Assembly: GCA_050031985.1 (NCBI GenBank)
Contig: JBNAIG010000014.1
Location: 10,131-74,130 of the forward strand
DNA: 64,000 nucleotides
DNA from: SZUA-368 sp028533045
GTDB lineage: Bacteria > Spirochaetota > Spirochaetia > DSM-2461
Direction of reading: 5' to 3'
The notes under the pieces are model-generated. The model was not told where the DNA came from and searched no databases. It was given only the letters and a program-made list of their open reading frames with translations. The first letter of the stretch is position 1; every line of letters begins with the position of its first letter. The position numbers were made by a program, and so were the translations under genes. Of the stretch, positions 42,095 through 50,473 are shown piece after piece.

Positions 42095-42838
42095 GTGAAA
42101 AAATTTAGTTTGATGTTCATTGTGATTGTTATGAGTCTGTTTGCCTCCTGTGCCAGTTATAGTTACAAAACCGGTTTTGTAAAAGTTAAATATTCCACCC
42201 CCCCAGCCAGCCTGAAAGCTCAGGTTCACAGGGAAATTGAGCAGGAGGTGTACTTAAGAGTTTCCGAAGAATCTGCTATACCCGCAGGGAGTTCCATTCT
42301 TATTGTCGGTGCCTTAGCTAACAAGGGTACTCTGTACTTTGTAGAGGCATTAGAGACTGAATTAAAGAATAGTGAGCTTCTTGAGGTGAAAGGTATGGAC
42401 AGCATTCAGGAGTTCTATCCCTCCTATCCCTGTACTATCCTATCCCGGGATAATGAAATAGAACGGGATGCAGAAGGGGTTGTTCCCGAATTCGAATCCT
42501 TTGACAAGAGGAAAATGGTTGAGATTGGAGAAGCTGTAAAGGTAGATTATGTCTATATGGTTTATGTGGACATGTATGGAAAATACGGTTATTCCCTTGC
42601 CGGTTTTTTCTCTTCGAAAGAACTGGTAGCTCAATTGTCTAAAGTTAAAGGGACCCTCTGGGACGTTAAGGCCGGAGAGGTTGTGGCAAATACTTTTTTC
42701 TATGAGAGTGAATCAACCTCTGTGAGCAGCGGCCCGATTGTGGATAACCAATACTCCAGAACAGAAAATTTGCTTATGGATGTTTCTGAGAAGGCTGCAA
42801 CGCAGGTCTCCAAGGAAATGATTAAGGACGTCCTTTAA
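42095..42838 (+). CDS. Putative lipoprotein with CsgG/TolB-N-like pattern, unknown function
   Basis: GTG 42095 follows GGGGAGGG. The signal sequence KKFSLMFIVIVMSLFASCAS ends in a lipobox at ASC. The mature domain (~225 aa) alternates strands and helices. It includes SILIVGALANKGTLYFVEALETEL and VKVDYVYMVYVDMYGKY, an arrangement that recalls the CsgG-like fold of many spirochaete lipoproteins. That resemblance is tentative. It is the last of three exported proteins and is followed by a strong terminator. Confidence 0.65.
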   Translation: MKKFSLMFIVIVMSLFASCASYSYKTGFVKVKYSTPPASLKAQVHREIEQEVYLRVSEESAIPAGSSILIVGALANKGTLYFVEALETELKNSELLEVKGMDSIQEFYPSYPCTILSRDNEIERDAEGVVPEFESFDKRKMVEIGEAVKVDYVYMVYVDMYGKYGYSLAGFFSSKELVAQLSKVKGTLWDVKAGEVVANTFFYESESTSVSSGPIVDNQYSRTENLLMDVSEKAATQVSKEMIKDVL

Positions 42839-42859
42839 TTGTATTTTAACTGATTTATA

Positions 42860-42884
42860 AACCCGCCGAATGGCGGGTTTTTTT
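42860..42884 (+). terminator. Intrinsic terminator after the lipoprotein operon
   Basis: AACCCGCC (42860-42867) pairs with GGCGGGTT (42872-42879) around a four-base loop, and seven T follow. The converging gene on the minus strand ends at 42890, and the same hairpin may limit its transcript too, although the minus-strand T run is only three bases. Confidence 0.9.
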
Positions 42885-42889
42885 GTGCT

Positions 42890-43669
42890 CTACTGAAAAC
42901 TGTCCCGCGTCAAAATTCCGCTGATATTAATCCCTTCCGCATTAAGAAAGTCCTCTTCACTGCCATTGATGGTAATTTTAACTCCCACCACAGAGGAGAA
43001 CTCCGTGGCGGAGTAGACCAGCTGCTTGAGCTGGGCCTGGTAGCCTTCAAAACCCAGGTGGTTGTAGCGAAAGGCGTCATTCACGTCTATCCAGGCGATG
43101 CCGTCGCGCAGGGATATCTTGTTGATGACTGTTTCGTTGGGGATGAGGGTAAAGTAGCCCTTCATCAAGTCGTCCTGTGAGGGGCCGTCCAGGAGGGCGG
43201 AGAGGGTCGCGGCGAGTAGTCCTTCCTCATACTGAATATTCCGCATGATGCTTTTGAGAAGGATTTGGCCTTCGTCGTTAATCTTAAGGAAAAAGAGTCG
43301 GGTTTGGTACTCCTTGAGGGGCGTTTCTTCCGGTTCGGTTTCTTCCTTTGGTTCATCCTCTTTTTTAATGGACTCTTCGTCAATCTGAGGGGTTGCCTTT
43401 TCCACAGCCAGAGAGGCTTTTTGGGGGGAGGTGCTTTCCTTCTCTTCCATGCGGGTGACGACCGGCAGGGAGGCGGGACTATCCGGCGGATCGGCGGCCA
43501 GTTTACCTTCTAAAGTGAGCTTCCCCACCACCAGAACGAGGGAGAGGAGTATGAAAAAGAGGGAGAGGAGGCCCAGGTTTCTTCCGGATTTTTCCCGGGC
43601 TGGGGACTGTTTCGTTCCGCCGGTGCCGTACTTTTTCTTCAAAGAAGGATCGATCGTTTTTTTCGCCAT
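42890..43669 (-). CDS. GerMN-domain membrane-anchored protein
   Basis: From the ATG at 43667-43669 the product is 259 aa: a basic N-terminus, one membrane span (about residues 32-52), an acidic Pro/Glu linker (to about 120), and a C-terminal GerMN-type domain. The domain shows the family order: a LLDGPSQDDL region, LIPNETVINKISLRDGIAWIDVNDAF, then LVYSATEFSSVVGVKITINGSEE. GerMN domains occur in the spore protein GerM and in many non-sporulating bacteria, often outside the membrane. The role here is unknown, perhaps in the cell envelope. It diverges from ptsI, and the two promoters share their -35 region. Confidence 0.78.
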   Translation of the reverse strand: MAKKTIDPSLKKKYGTGGTKQSPAREKSGRNLGLLSLFFILLSLVLVVGKLTLEGKLAADPPDSPASLPVVTRMEEKESTSPQKASLAVEKATPQIDEESIKKEDEPKEETEPEETPLKEYQTRLFFLKINDEGQILLKSIMRNIQYEEGLLAATLSALLDGPSQDDLMKGYFTLIPNETVINKISLRDGIAWIDVNDAFRYNHLGFEGYQAQLKQLVYSATEFSSVVGVKITINGSEEDFLNAEGINISGILTRDSFQ

Positions 43670-43676
43670 TAGTGAA

Positions 43677-43727
43677 ATGATACCCCCTTTTTTCGTATTT
43701 GACAATGGGAGGGGCTTAGTCTATTAT
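43677..43727. promoter_or_regulatory. Back-to-back promoters for ptsI (+) and the GerMN gene (-), sharing their -35 DNA
   Basis: On the plus strand TTGACA (43699-43704), 17 bases and TATTAT (43722-43727) precede the ptsI GTG by seven bases. On the minus strand TTGTCA (43705-43700), 17 bases and TATCAT (43682-43677) precede the GerMN ATG by seven bases. Both start codons therefore fall at the expected transcription start, so both mRNAs may be leaderless. No Shine-Dalgarno sequence fits ptsI. Confidence 0.7.
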
Positions 43728-43734
43728 TATTGTA

Positions 43735-45471
43735 GTGAAGACGATTAAAGGGATTTCCGCCTCCCCGGGAATCGCCATAGGCAAAGCCTTGGTTTACAAT
43801 GAATCGCCGACCGCTATTCCCCGATTTCATGTTTCGGAAGATGAGGTTCAGAATGAAGTGGACCGTCTTAAGATTGCGGTAACCAAAGCGGCGGAAGATA
43901 TTCAGCTCATCAAAGAATCCCTTGATAAGGATGCCAGTGAGCAGCATGCCATTCTGGAAGCCCATTCCCTTATGCTGTACGATCCTTGCTTTAACGAACA
44001 GGCCCACGAAAAGGTTAAGTCCGAACTCAAGAATGTGGAATGGATTCTTCACGAGACGGTAAATACCCTGGTGGAGCAGCTTGAAGCGACTCAGGACTCT
44101 TACCTGCGGGAGAGGTCTTCCGATATCCTCGATTCCTCCCGGCGCATTATAGATCATCTGCTCAGTAGGAAAAGAATCAGCCTTGAACAGGTGGACGAAG
44201 AGGTCATTCTGGTGGCCCACAATATACTCACCACGGAAATGCTTCAGCTGGACCGGCGTAAGATCCTGGGAATTGCCATGGACATGGGGGGCAAGACGTC
44301 CCACACTGCTATTCTGGCCCGCTCCTTTGGCTTTCCCTGTACGGTTGGTTTGAAGACGGTTGCCGAAGAGATTCACCGGGACGATATTATTATTGTGGAC
44401 GGAATTGACGGTGCCGTTATTATTGATCCGGACGAACTGACCCTTGAGCAGTACCGAAAGAAACGGGCCCACTACGAAAAGAAAGAGTCCCTCCTTTTTA
44501 ATATAACCGACCTGCCCGCCGAGACGACCGACGGGAAATTAATCAGCCTTAAAGCCAATATCGAATTCCCCGCCGAGACGGACCAGGTTGTGAATATGAA
44601 TGCCGAAGGGGTGGGGCTTTTCCGAAGTGAATTCCTCTTTTTGGAGCAGTGGGATGCGGCCGATGATGAAGTGGCCCAGTTTGAAGCCTACAAGGAAGTT
44701 TTGGAAACCATGGGGAGCAAGCCCGTGACTATCCGGACCCTCGATGTGGGGGGAGACAAGCTGATTGGGGAGATTGAGAACCTTGATGAGGCCAATCCTC
44801 TTTTGGGCTGGCGGGCGATTCGTTACTGCCTGGAGAGAAAGGATATTTTCAAGGTTCAACTCAGGGCCCTTTTGCGGGCGTCACACTACGGGAACTTGAA
44901 GATTATGTTCCCCATGATTTCCGGGATAGAGGAGTTTGAAGAAGCTCTGGCCATGGTGGAAGAGGTGAAGGGGGAACTGGAAAAAGAGGGTGTTCCCTTT
45001 GATAAATCCCTTCCCGTCGGGCTTATGATAGAGATTCCTTCGGCGGCCATGACTTCCGACATTTTAGCGGAGAAGGCGGACTTCCTGTCCATCGGTACGA
45101 ACGACTTGATTCAGTACTCCGTAGCCATTGACCGGGGAAACGAAAAGGTGGCTCCCCTCTATCAGCCGCTGCACCTGGGACTCATCCGTATGATTCACAT
45201 GGTGGTGAAAAACGGCCATAGCCACGGGATTCCCGTAAGTATTTGCGGAGAAATGGGGGGAGACCCCATGTATACGGCCATTCTGCTGGGTCTGGGACTG
45301 GACGAAATCAGTATGAGCGCTTATAGTTTGCCGGAAACAAAAAAGATTATCCGTTCCGTATCCATTGCGGAGTCGGAAGAGCTGCTCGGTACCATACTTG
45401 AAATGAAGTCCTATAAGGAAATAAACGATTTTACCCGGCTCTGGATGGAGAAGAGATTTAATGATAAATGA
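43735..45471 (+). CDS. ptsI: Phosphoenolpyruvate-protein phosphotransferase (PTS Enzyme I)
   Basis: Enzyme I takes phosphate from PEP and passes it to HPr. The 578-aa product begins MKTIKGISASPGIAIGKA from GTG 43735. The N-terminal domain has the phospho-accepting histidine in GGKTSHTAILARSFGFP (about residue 186). The C-terminal PEP-binding barrel has GLFRSEFLF, FSIGTNDLIQY and the catalytic cysteine in SICGEMGGDP. No ptsH or EII gene is in the window, so it may serve a regulatory or nitrogen-PTS-like pathway or sugar transporters encoded elsewhere. It overlaps der by 11 bases. Confidence 0.95.
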   Translation: MKTIKGISASPGIAIGKALVYNESPTAIPRFHVSEDEVQNEVDRLKIAVTKAAEDIQLIKESLDKDASEQHAILEAHSLMLYDPCFNEQAHEKVKSELKNVEWILHETVNTLVEQLEATQDSYLRERSSDILDSSRRIIDHLLSRKRISLEQVDEEVILVAHNILTTEMLQLDRRKILGIAMDMGGKTSHTAILARSFGFPCTVGLKTVAEEIHRDDIIIVDGIDGAVIIDPDELTLEQYRKKRAHYEKKESLLFNITDLPAETTDGKLISLKANIEFPAETDQVVNMNAEGVGLFRSEFLFLEQWDAADDEVAQFEAYKEVLETMGSKPVTIRTLDVGGDKLIGEIENLDEANPLLGWRAIRYCLERKDIFKVQLRALLRASHYGNLKIMFPMISGIEEFEEALAMVEEVKGELEKEGVPFDKSLPVGLMIEIPSAAMTSDILAEKADFLSIGTNDLIQYSVAIDRGNEKVAPLYQPLHLGLIRMIHMVVKNGHSHGIPVSICGEMGGDPMYTAILLGLGLDEISMSAYSLPETKKIIRSVSIAESEELLGTILEMKSYKEINDFTRLWMEKRFNDK

Positions 45472-46810
45472 TAATAGAACCCTGCCTGTGGTGGCCGTTG
45501 TGGGCCGTCCTAACGTGGGGAAATCCACCCTTTTTAACCGTCTCTACGGTAAGCGTCGCTCCATAACCGATCCCACCCCGGGAGTAACCCGCGACGCTAT
45601 TGAAGAGGCCTGTACCGTAGCCGGTAAGGATATCCTTCTGGTAGATACGGGGGGCTACAAACTGGAGCGGGATGACAGCTTTGACGAGATTGTTGCCGAA
45701 CGAAGTGTGGCGCAGTTGGACCGGGCCTCTCTTATTATGCTCGTCCTCGACGGGGGAGAGCTGACCGCCGAAGACGAGGCCATGGTAGATATGGTCCGCC
45801 CCTACTCGGATAGGCTCATTGTTGTGATTAATAAGATTGATACCCCCGAGAAGGAGCCCCTGGTGTGGGATTTCTACTCTCTGGGATTCGAGCATGTCAT
45901 AGGTGTCTCTGCCGCACATAACCGGAATATCTCTGAACTTAAGGAGACCATGGTCAAGCGGCTTAACCAACTGGCCAAGGAAGGGAAGGAGAGAGCGGAA
46001 ATTCTCCCGGACCTGACCATTGCTATTCTGGGCAAGCCGAATGCGGGGAAGTCCACCTTGCTTAACAGACTTCTTAAGGATGAGAGAGCTCTCGTTTCTC
46101 CCATTGCCGGTACGACCAGGGATATTATTGACGGCTACTTCTCCTACAAGGGTAAGAGTATCCGTATTATCGATACGGCGGGAATTCGGAAGAAGAAGAA
46201 GGTTAAGGAGAACGTTGAGTACTACTCTGTTAACCGGGCGATTAATACTATTGAAGAGGCCGATGTTGTTGTTCTTCTTATGGATACCCTGGAAGGTTTG
46301 ACCGAGCAGGATAAGAAAATCACCTCCCAGATCGTCAAGAAGGGAGCCGGTGTTGTATTGGCCCTGAACAAGATTGACGAACTCTCCTATGACGAAGAAG
46401 CTATTGAGGAGCAGGAAGACAAGGCGCGCTTTCTCTTTCCCGTACTGGGATATGCCCCGCTGGTAAATATCTCCGCCAAGGAAGGCCGCAATGTGGACAA
46501 GCTCCTCTCGGCCATCGTAAAGGTGCAGACCCAGATGAACCAGAGGATTTCCACCTCCCATCTTAACGAAGCCCTGCGGGAGTGGGTCGACTATAACCCT
46601 CTTCCCTACGTCTCCGGCAAGGCGCTGCGTGTAAAATACCTGACCCAGGTAGGAACCGCACCGCCCCATTTTCTGCTTTTTGTTAACCGGAAGACTGAGT
46701 TCCCCGAGTTCTATACCCGCTACATCATCAATCAGGTGAGAAAGGAGTTCAAATTCAGCTCCGTACCCATTGAGATGGAACTTAAGCAATCCACCAAAAG
46801 GGAGTTCTGA
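45461..46810 (+). CDS. der: GTPase Der (EngA), 50S assembly factor
   Basis: Der has two tandem G domains and a C-terminal KH-like domain. The first G domain shows GRPNVGKSTLFN, TPGVTRD, DTGGY and NKID. The second shows GKPNAGKSTLLN, TTRDIIDG, DTAGIRKK and NKIDE. The KH-like part ends with EFKFSSVPIEMELKQST. At 449 aa it has the usual length. The start lies 11 bases inside the end of ptsI and is likely coupled to it. Confidence 0.96.
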   Translation: MINDNRTLPVVAVVGRPNVGKSTLFNRLYGKRRSITDPTPGVTRDAIEEACTVAGKDILLVDTGGYKLERDDSFDEIVAERSVAQLDRASLIMLVLDGGELTAEDEAMVDMVRPYSDRLIVVINKIDTPEKEPLVWDFYSLGFEHVIGVSAAHNRNISELKETMVKRLNQLAKEGKERAEILPDLTIAILGKPNAGKSTLLNRLLKDERALVSPIAGTTRDIIDGYFSYKGKSIRIIDTAGIRKKKKVKENVEYYSVNRAINTIEEADVVVLLMDTLEGLTEQDKKITSQIVKKGAGVVLALNKIDELSYDEEAIEEQEDKARFLFPVLGYAPLVNISAKEGRNVDKLLSAIVKVQTQMNQRISTSHLNEALREWVDYNPLPYVSGKALRVKYLTQVGTAPPHFLLFVNRKTEFPEFYTRYIINQVRKEFKFSSVPIEMELKQSTKREF

Positions 46811-46813
46811 TAG

Positions 46814-48127
46814 GTGAAACCGATTCTCCTGTGGCCGGTTCTCATGATCCTCTTTTCCTTCTCATTGGGGGCCCAGTCCTCCTTTGATGATTACGAGGAG
46901 CTGCTGGACAAGGCCGGTTACGCGGAGAATTGGGAGGTTCGCCAGAAATATACGGAGACCATCATGGCTCCTTTTTATACGGTTATGCACGTACCCGCCG
47001 CCGTTTCTTCCCAGATCATCTCCGAGGGGGATGTGAAGTTTGAACTGCGCCGGGCGGAGACTTCCTTCTATCTGCTCTTCCTGAACGAGGATGAGGGGGA
47101 GTTTCCTACCCTGGGCCGGGGTAACTGGGTTATTAAAAGGGATATTCGCTCGGGCGATTTTCTCCAGGCCAAAATATTTCTGCAAAACGACGCGGATACC
47201 TTTATTCGCCTTTTCCCCGGTGAAGACCGGTCCTACCTGGACGTCTATCTTTACGGACGTCAGATCTACACGAAAATCCCCGTTTCCGTGGCTTTTGAGG
47301 AGCTGATTTTGAGCCCCTTTGCCCGGATAACTTCACTCACGGAAAATATCATAGACTGGAACAAAATTCTGACCGATCGGACCTACGAAGAGTGGGATAT
47401 TCTGGATGATCTGAGCTTTGAGCTGGAGAAAGGTGCCGCCCGCCTGGAGTATGTGGACGACGGAGCTATGAACAGCCGGGAAGAGTGGGTGTATATAGAG
47501 ACCGGCGAGCTGCAGACCGAAGAAGTGACGGGAGTAAACTGCTCGGGCTTCCTTAAGTGGGTGGCCGACGGATTCTACCGCCCCGCTCCCTACGGCGACG
47601 GTGAGTGGCTGACCTTTGAGGAGCTTCTGGAACTGCCCGAAGAGTGGCTGGAGAAGGAGAGCTCCTGGGACCGTAATTTCGAACATCGTGACCCCCGATT
47701 CGGTCTGGACTGGACCCGGAACATTGCCGCCATCCTGCGGGAAGCTTTTACGGGGCTCGAGACGGGCTATGATCAGATGGACGTGGATAGGGTCCCTTTT
47801 TACGACTATAAGGCCGACGTGGGCTATTCAGCCTCAGAACTGGAGACTATTCTCTACCTGCTGGCGGTGGACCGGCCCGGACGCATCTACTGGGGGGCGG
47901 TGAGTTCCCCCTGGAAGCCTGCCGGAGAGAGTGTGACTTTGTGGCAGTACTACCACACCGCCCTTTTTGTACCCCGCTTTTCCGAGGAGGGAGATTTTAT
48001 TTGTGATGTCTTCCAGTCGGGTGAGTGGACCTCTTTGGAAATCTTTTTGCATACTTACGGGGAGGACTGGGTTCACTTGACCGTTTCCGACGGCCTTAAG
48101 ACTTTTGATCCTCCTGCACTTCCTTAA
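46814..48127 (+). CDS. Exported protein with NlpC/P60-like cysteine and histidine motifs
   Basis: GTG 46814 starts three bases after der. The signal peptide KPILLWPVLMILFSFSLGAQ ends with a signal peptidase I site. The 437-aa protein is not one I recognise as a whole. Residues ~241-257 read VNCSGFLKWVADGFYRP, which is close to the DCSGFVxxV catalytic-cysteine motif of NlpC/P60 peptidases. His-381 in YYHTALFVPRF fits the HVGIYxG histidine position, and the intervening distance (~138 residues) is longer than usual. A periplasmic cell-wall hydrolase or amidase is a reasonable but unproven guess. Confidence 0.55.
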   Translation: MKPILLWPVLMILFSFSLGAQSSFDDYEELLDKAGYAENWEVRQKYTETIMAPFYTVMHVPAAVSSQIISEGDVKFELRRAETSFYLLFLNEDEGEFPTLGRGNWVIKRDIRSGDFLQAKIFLQNDADTFIRLFPGEDRSYLDVYLYGRQIYTKIPVSVAFEELILSPFARITSLTENIIDWNKILTDRTYEEWDILDDLSFELEKGAARLEYVDDGAMNSREEWVYIETGELQTEEVTGVNCSGFLKWVADGFYRPAPYGDGEWLTFEELLELPEEWLEKESSWDRNFEHRDPRFGLDWTRNIAAILREAFTGLETGYDQMDVDRVPFYDYKADVGYSASELETILYLLAVDRPGRIYWGAVSSPWKPAGESVTLWQYYHTALFVPRFSEEGDFICDVFQSGEWTSLEIFLHTYGEDWVHLTVSDGLKTFDPPALP

Positions 48128-48137
48128 GGAGTCATAA

Positions 48138-49343
48138 ATGTTTAGAAAATCTCTTTTAATTATCCTGTTGGGGATAGGTCTCTTCTCTTGTGCCGGTAAG
48201 CCGGATATGAGCGGGGTTACGGTACTGGGACTTGCCGAGGCCAAGGCTGCTCGGATGGCGGAAGTCAGTCTTATGAACAATGGGGAGCAGTTTGTTTCCT
48301 ATACGGACGAGAAGGGCCTCTGGCGGGTTAAGTCGGACAAGACCTGGACGAGTGGCTTTGTTCCCGGTGAGTTTTGGTATCTCTACGCTTTGAGTGGCGA
48401 GGGGGTATGGAAGGATCGGGCTCTCTTGTGGACGGAGGGCTGTCGTTCCCGGGCTTACGCGACGGATAACGATACGGGCTTTCAGGTTTTTGACAGTTTT
48501 GGGCTGGCCTATACTCTGGGCGGTGAGGTGAGTCAGGATAATCTGGATGTGCTTTTGGCCGGGGCGGATATTCTGGTAAATCAGCGCTTTAATCACGAGA
48601 TTGGCTGTTTCCGTTCCTGGAAGCAGAGTATTGTTAAACCGGAGATTCTTCCTTTTGAGGTGAATATTGACCAGTTGATGAATCTGGAACTGGTGCTTTG
48701 GGCCGGTTTGAACGGGGGGAATCCTGACTATATTGATTTTGCGGTGAGCCATGCGGACCGGACGTGGGAGAATCATGTTCGGGAGGATGGGAGTACTTTT
48801 CATGTGGTGGATTACAATGGTGACGGTTCGGTGTGTCTTAAGCGGACTCATCAGGGCTGGATGGATGATTCTACCTGGTCCCGGGGGCAGTCCTGGGCGG
48901 TGTATGCCTATGCTATGCTTTACCGTTATACGGGGCTTGAGCGGATGCTGGAGAGGTCGATTAAGTGTCTGGAGTACTTTGTTATGGCTACGGAGTACCA
49001 GACTGATGACTGGGTGCCCTATTCGGACTTTGATGCTCCTTTGGACGGTGATAATCCCCGGGATACTTCGGCGGCTGCTGTTGTGGCGTCGGCCTGTCTG
49101 GAGTTGTATCATATTACGGGGGATGAGCTTTACCTGGACCGGGCGGAGTCTTTTATTCTTGCTTTGGGGAGCGAGGAGTTTCTTGCCTGGGATATGAACT
49201 ACGATTCTTTGCTTTTGAAGGGGTCCGAGAAGTGGGGTAAGCCGGAGGTGGGCGCTATTTTTGGGGACTACTTTTTTGTTGAGGCTTTGTACCGCTGGTC
49301 CGAATGGTCTCCCCGTGCTCTCCCGGAGAGCTTTGGTCTTTAA
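48138..49343 (+). CDS. GH88-family lipoprotein (unsaturated glucuronyl hydrolase-like)
   Basis: The 401-aa product has signal peptide and lipobox LGIGLFSCAG, then a helical (alpha/alpha)6-barrel-like domain. The GH88/GH105 hallmarks are visible: the Asp-containing DSTWSRGQSWAVYAYAMLY near residue 240, DTSAAAVVASACLELY near 310, and periodic aromatic-rich helices. These enzymes remove unsaturated uronic acids left by polysaccharide lyases. No lyase or sulfatase gene is nearby, so the polysaccharide source is unknown. It is the last gene of the ptsI-der group, ten bases after the NlpC-like gene. Confidence 0.78.
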   Translation: MFRKSLLIILLGIGLFSCAGKPDMSGVTVLGLAEAKAARMAEVSLMNNGEQFVSYTDEKGLWRVKSDKTWTSGFVPGEFWYLYALSGEGVWKDRALLWTEGCRSRAYATDNDTGFQVFDSFGLAYTLGGEVSQDNLDVLLAGADILVNQRFNHEIGCFRSWKQSIVKPEILPFEVNIDQLMNLELVLWAGLNGGNPDYIDFAVSHADRTWENHVREDGSTFHVVDYNGDGSVCLKRTHQGWMDDSTWSRGQSWAVYAYAMLYRYTGLERMLERSIKCLEYFVMATEYQTDDWVPYSDFDAPLDGDNPRDTSAAAVVASACLELYHITGDELYLDRAESFILALGSEEFLAWDMNYDSLLLKGSEKWGKPEVGAIFGDYFFVEALYRWSEWSPRALPESFGL

Positions 49344-49360
49344 AGTCCATTTTTTATTCT

Positions 49361-49677
49361 GACTGGGATTAATGGGAATTATGGGATTTGAATGTAAGAG
49401 CTTTATGCTTTTCTTAATCCTCTTAATCCCTCTTGGCCCAGTGAGCCTTCTTGTCTTTTTATTCTGACTGGGATTAATGGGAATTATGGGATTTTGAATG
49501 TAAGAGCTTTATGCTTTTCTTAATCCTCTTAATCCCTCTTTTCCCAGTGAGCCTTCTTGTCTTTTTATTCTGACTGGGAATAATGGGAATTATGGGATTA
49601 GAATGTAAGAGCTTTATAGCTTTTCTTAATCCTCTTAATCCCTCTTTTCCCTGTGGGCTTTCTTTTTTATTTTTTTA
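49361..49677 (+). repeat. Repeat array A: three direct copies of a ~106-bp hairpin-forming unit
   Basis: Copies begin at 49361, 49466 and 49572 with GACTGGGA. Each carries three GGGA-type blocks near the 5' end, a central AGAGCTTTATGCTTTT or AGAGCTTTATAGCTTTT region, then CTTAATCC blocks and a CCCAGTGAGCC-type end, followed by a T-rich tail. The two ends are complementary (ACTGGGA with TCCCAGT), and 19 of 27 positions in the arms match. The third copy is degenerate at its end (CCCTGTGGGC). No gene is visible in 49344-49735. This array shares TATTCTGACTGGG and GAATGTAAGAG variants that array B lacks. Confidence 0.93.
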
Positions 49678-49735
49678 ATCAGGAATTGTGGGTTATTTGG
49701 GGTTTTTCTTGCCTCTTTGGGTATAGGGGTAAGTT

Positions 49736-50131
49736 ATGTTGTTATATAAATCATTGACTGAAAATATTATTGGGGCCTTTTATGATGTTCATGCCCAGTT
49801 GGGGCCGGGTTTATTAGAGAAACCTTATCGAAATGCTTTGATGCTGGCTTTGATGAAGCGTGGTTTGGCTGTGACTAAGGAGCAGCAATTTGATGTTTGT
49901 TTTGATGGTATGTCTATTGGTAAGTATTTCGCTGATATTGTTGTTGAGGATAAGGTGGTCCTTGAGATTAAGGCTGTGAGGGAACTGGATGGGGATATGA
50001 TGGCTCAGGTTATTAACTATTTGAATATTTCCGGGTTACCTGTTGGGATTCTGGTTAATTTTCGGAATGCTACGGTAACATTCAGGAGGTTTGAGAATCG
50101 TTCTCCCAACTATCTAAGTTCTTTGGAGTAG
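49736..50131 (+). CDS. GxxExxY-family protein
   Basis: The 131-aa product has the defining motif GLLEKPY in GPGLLEKPYRNALML (about residues 23-37). It continues with a fold resembling PD-(D/E)xK nucleases: FADIVVEDKVVLEIKAV carries the D...ExK catalytic-type pattern. The role of the family is unknown to me; similarity to restriction-type or Holliday-type nucleases is the usual reading. The gene stands alone between two arrays of the same 106-bp repeat, with a GGGGTAAG site upstream of the ATG. Base use is AT-richer than the housekeeping genes. A mobile or parasitic unit is likely. Confidence 0.85.
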   Translation: MLLYKSLTENIIGAFYDVHAQLGPGLLEKPYRNALMLALMKRGLAVTKEQQFDVCFDGMSIGKYFADIVVEDKVVLEIKAVRELDGDMMAQVINYLNISGLPVGILVNFRNATVTFRRFENRSPNYLSSLE

Positions 50132-50156
50132 TTTTTAACTGTTAGGTCTTTTTTTG

Positions 50157-50473
50157 GACTGGGATTAATGGAATTATGGGATTTTGATTGTTAGAGCTTT
50201 ATAGCTTTTCTTAATCCTCTTCATCCCTCTTCTCCCAGTGAGCCTTCTTGTCTTTCTTTTTGGACTGGGATTAATGGGAATTATGGGATTTTGATTGTTA
50301 GAGCTTTATAGCTTTTCTTAATCCTCTTCATCCCTCTTTTCCCAGTGAGCCTTCTTGTCTTTCTTTTTGACTGGGATTAATGGGAATTATGGGATTTTGA
50401 TTGTTAGAGCTTTTTAGTTTTTCTTAATCCTCTTAATCCCTCTTTTCCCAGTGAGCTTTCTTAGTCTTTTTTT
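50157..50473 (+). repeat. Repeat array B: three direct copies of the same ~106-bp unit
   Basis: Copies begin at 50157, 50263 and 50369, exactly 106 bases apart. They share GATTGTTAGAG, and two of three share TTCATCC, differences that set them apart from array A. The last copy stops at the end of the amidohydrolase gene (50474). The gap 50132-50473 holds nothing else. Within-array similarity exceeds between-array similarity, so each array seems to have expanded locally. Confidence 0.93.

Noticed and set aside
42890..43669. Sporulation function for the GerMN protein
   Set aside because: GerMN domains occur widely in non-spore-formers, and nothing else in the window suggests sporulation.
49361..50473. 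Regularly spaced repeats taken as a CRISPR array
   Set aside because: The copies are adjoining and nearly identical over their full ~106 bases, with no unique spacers and no cas genes. The block between the arrays is a gene.
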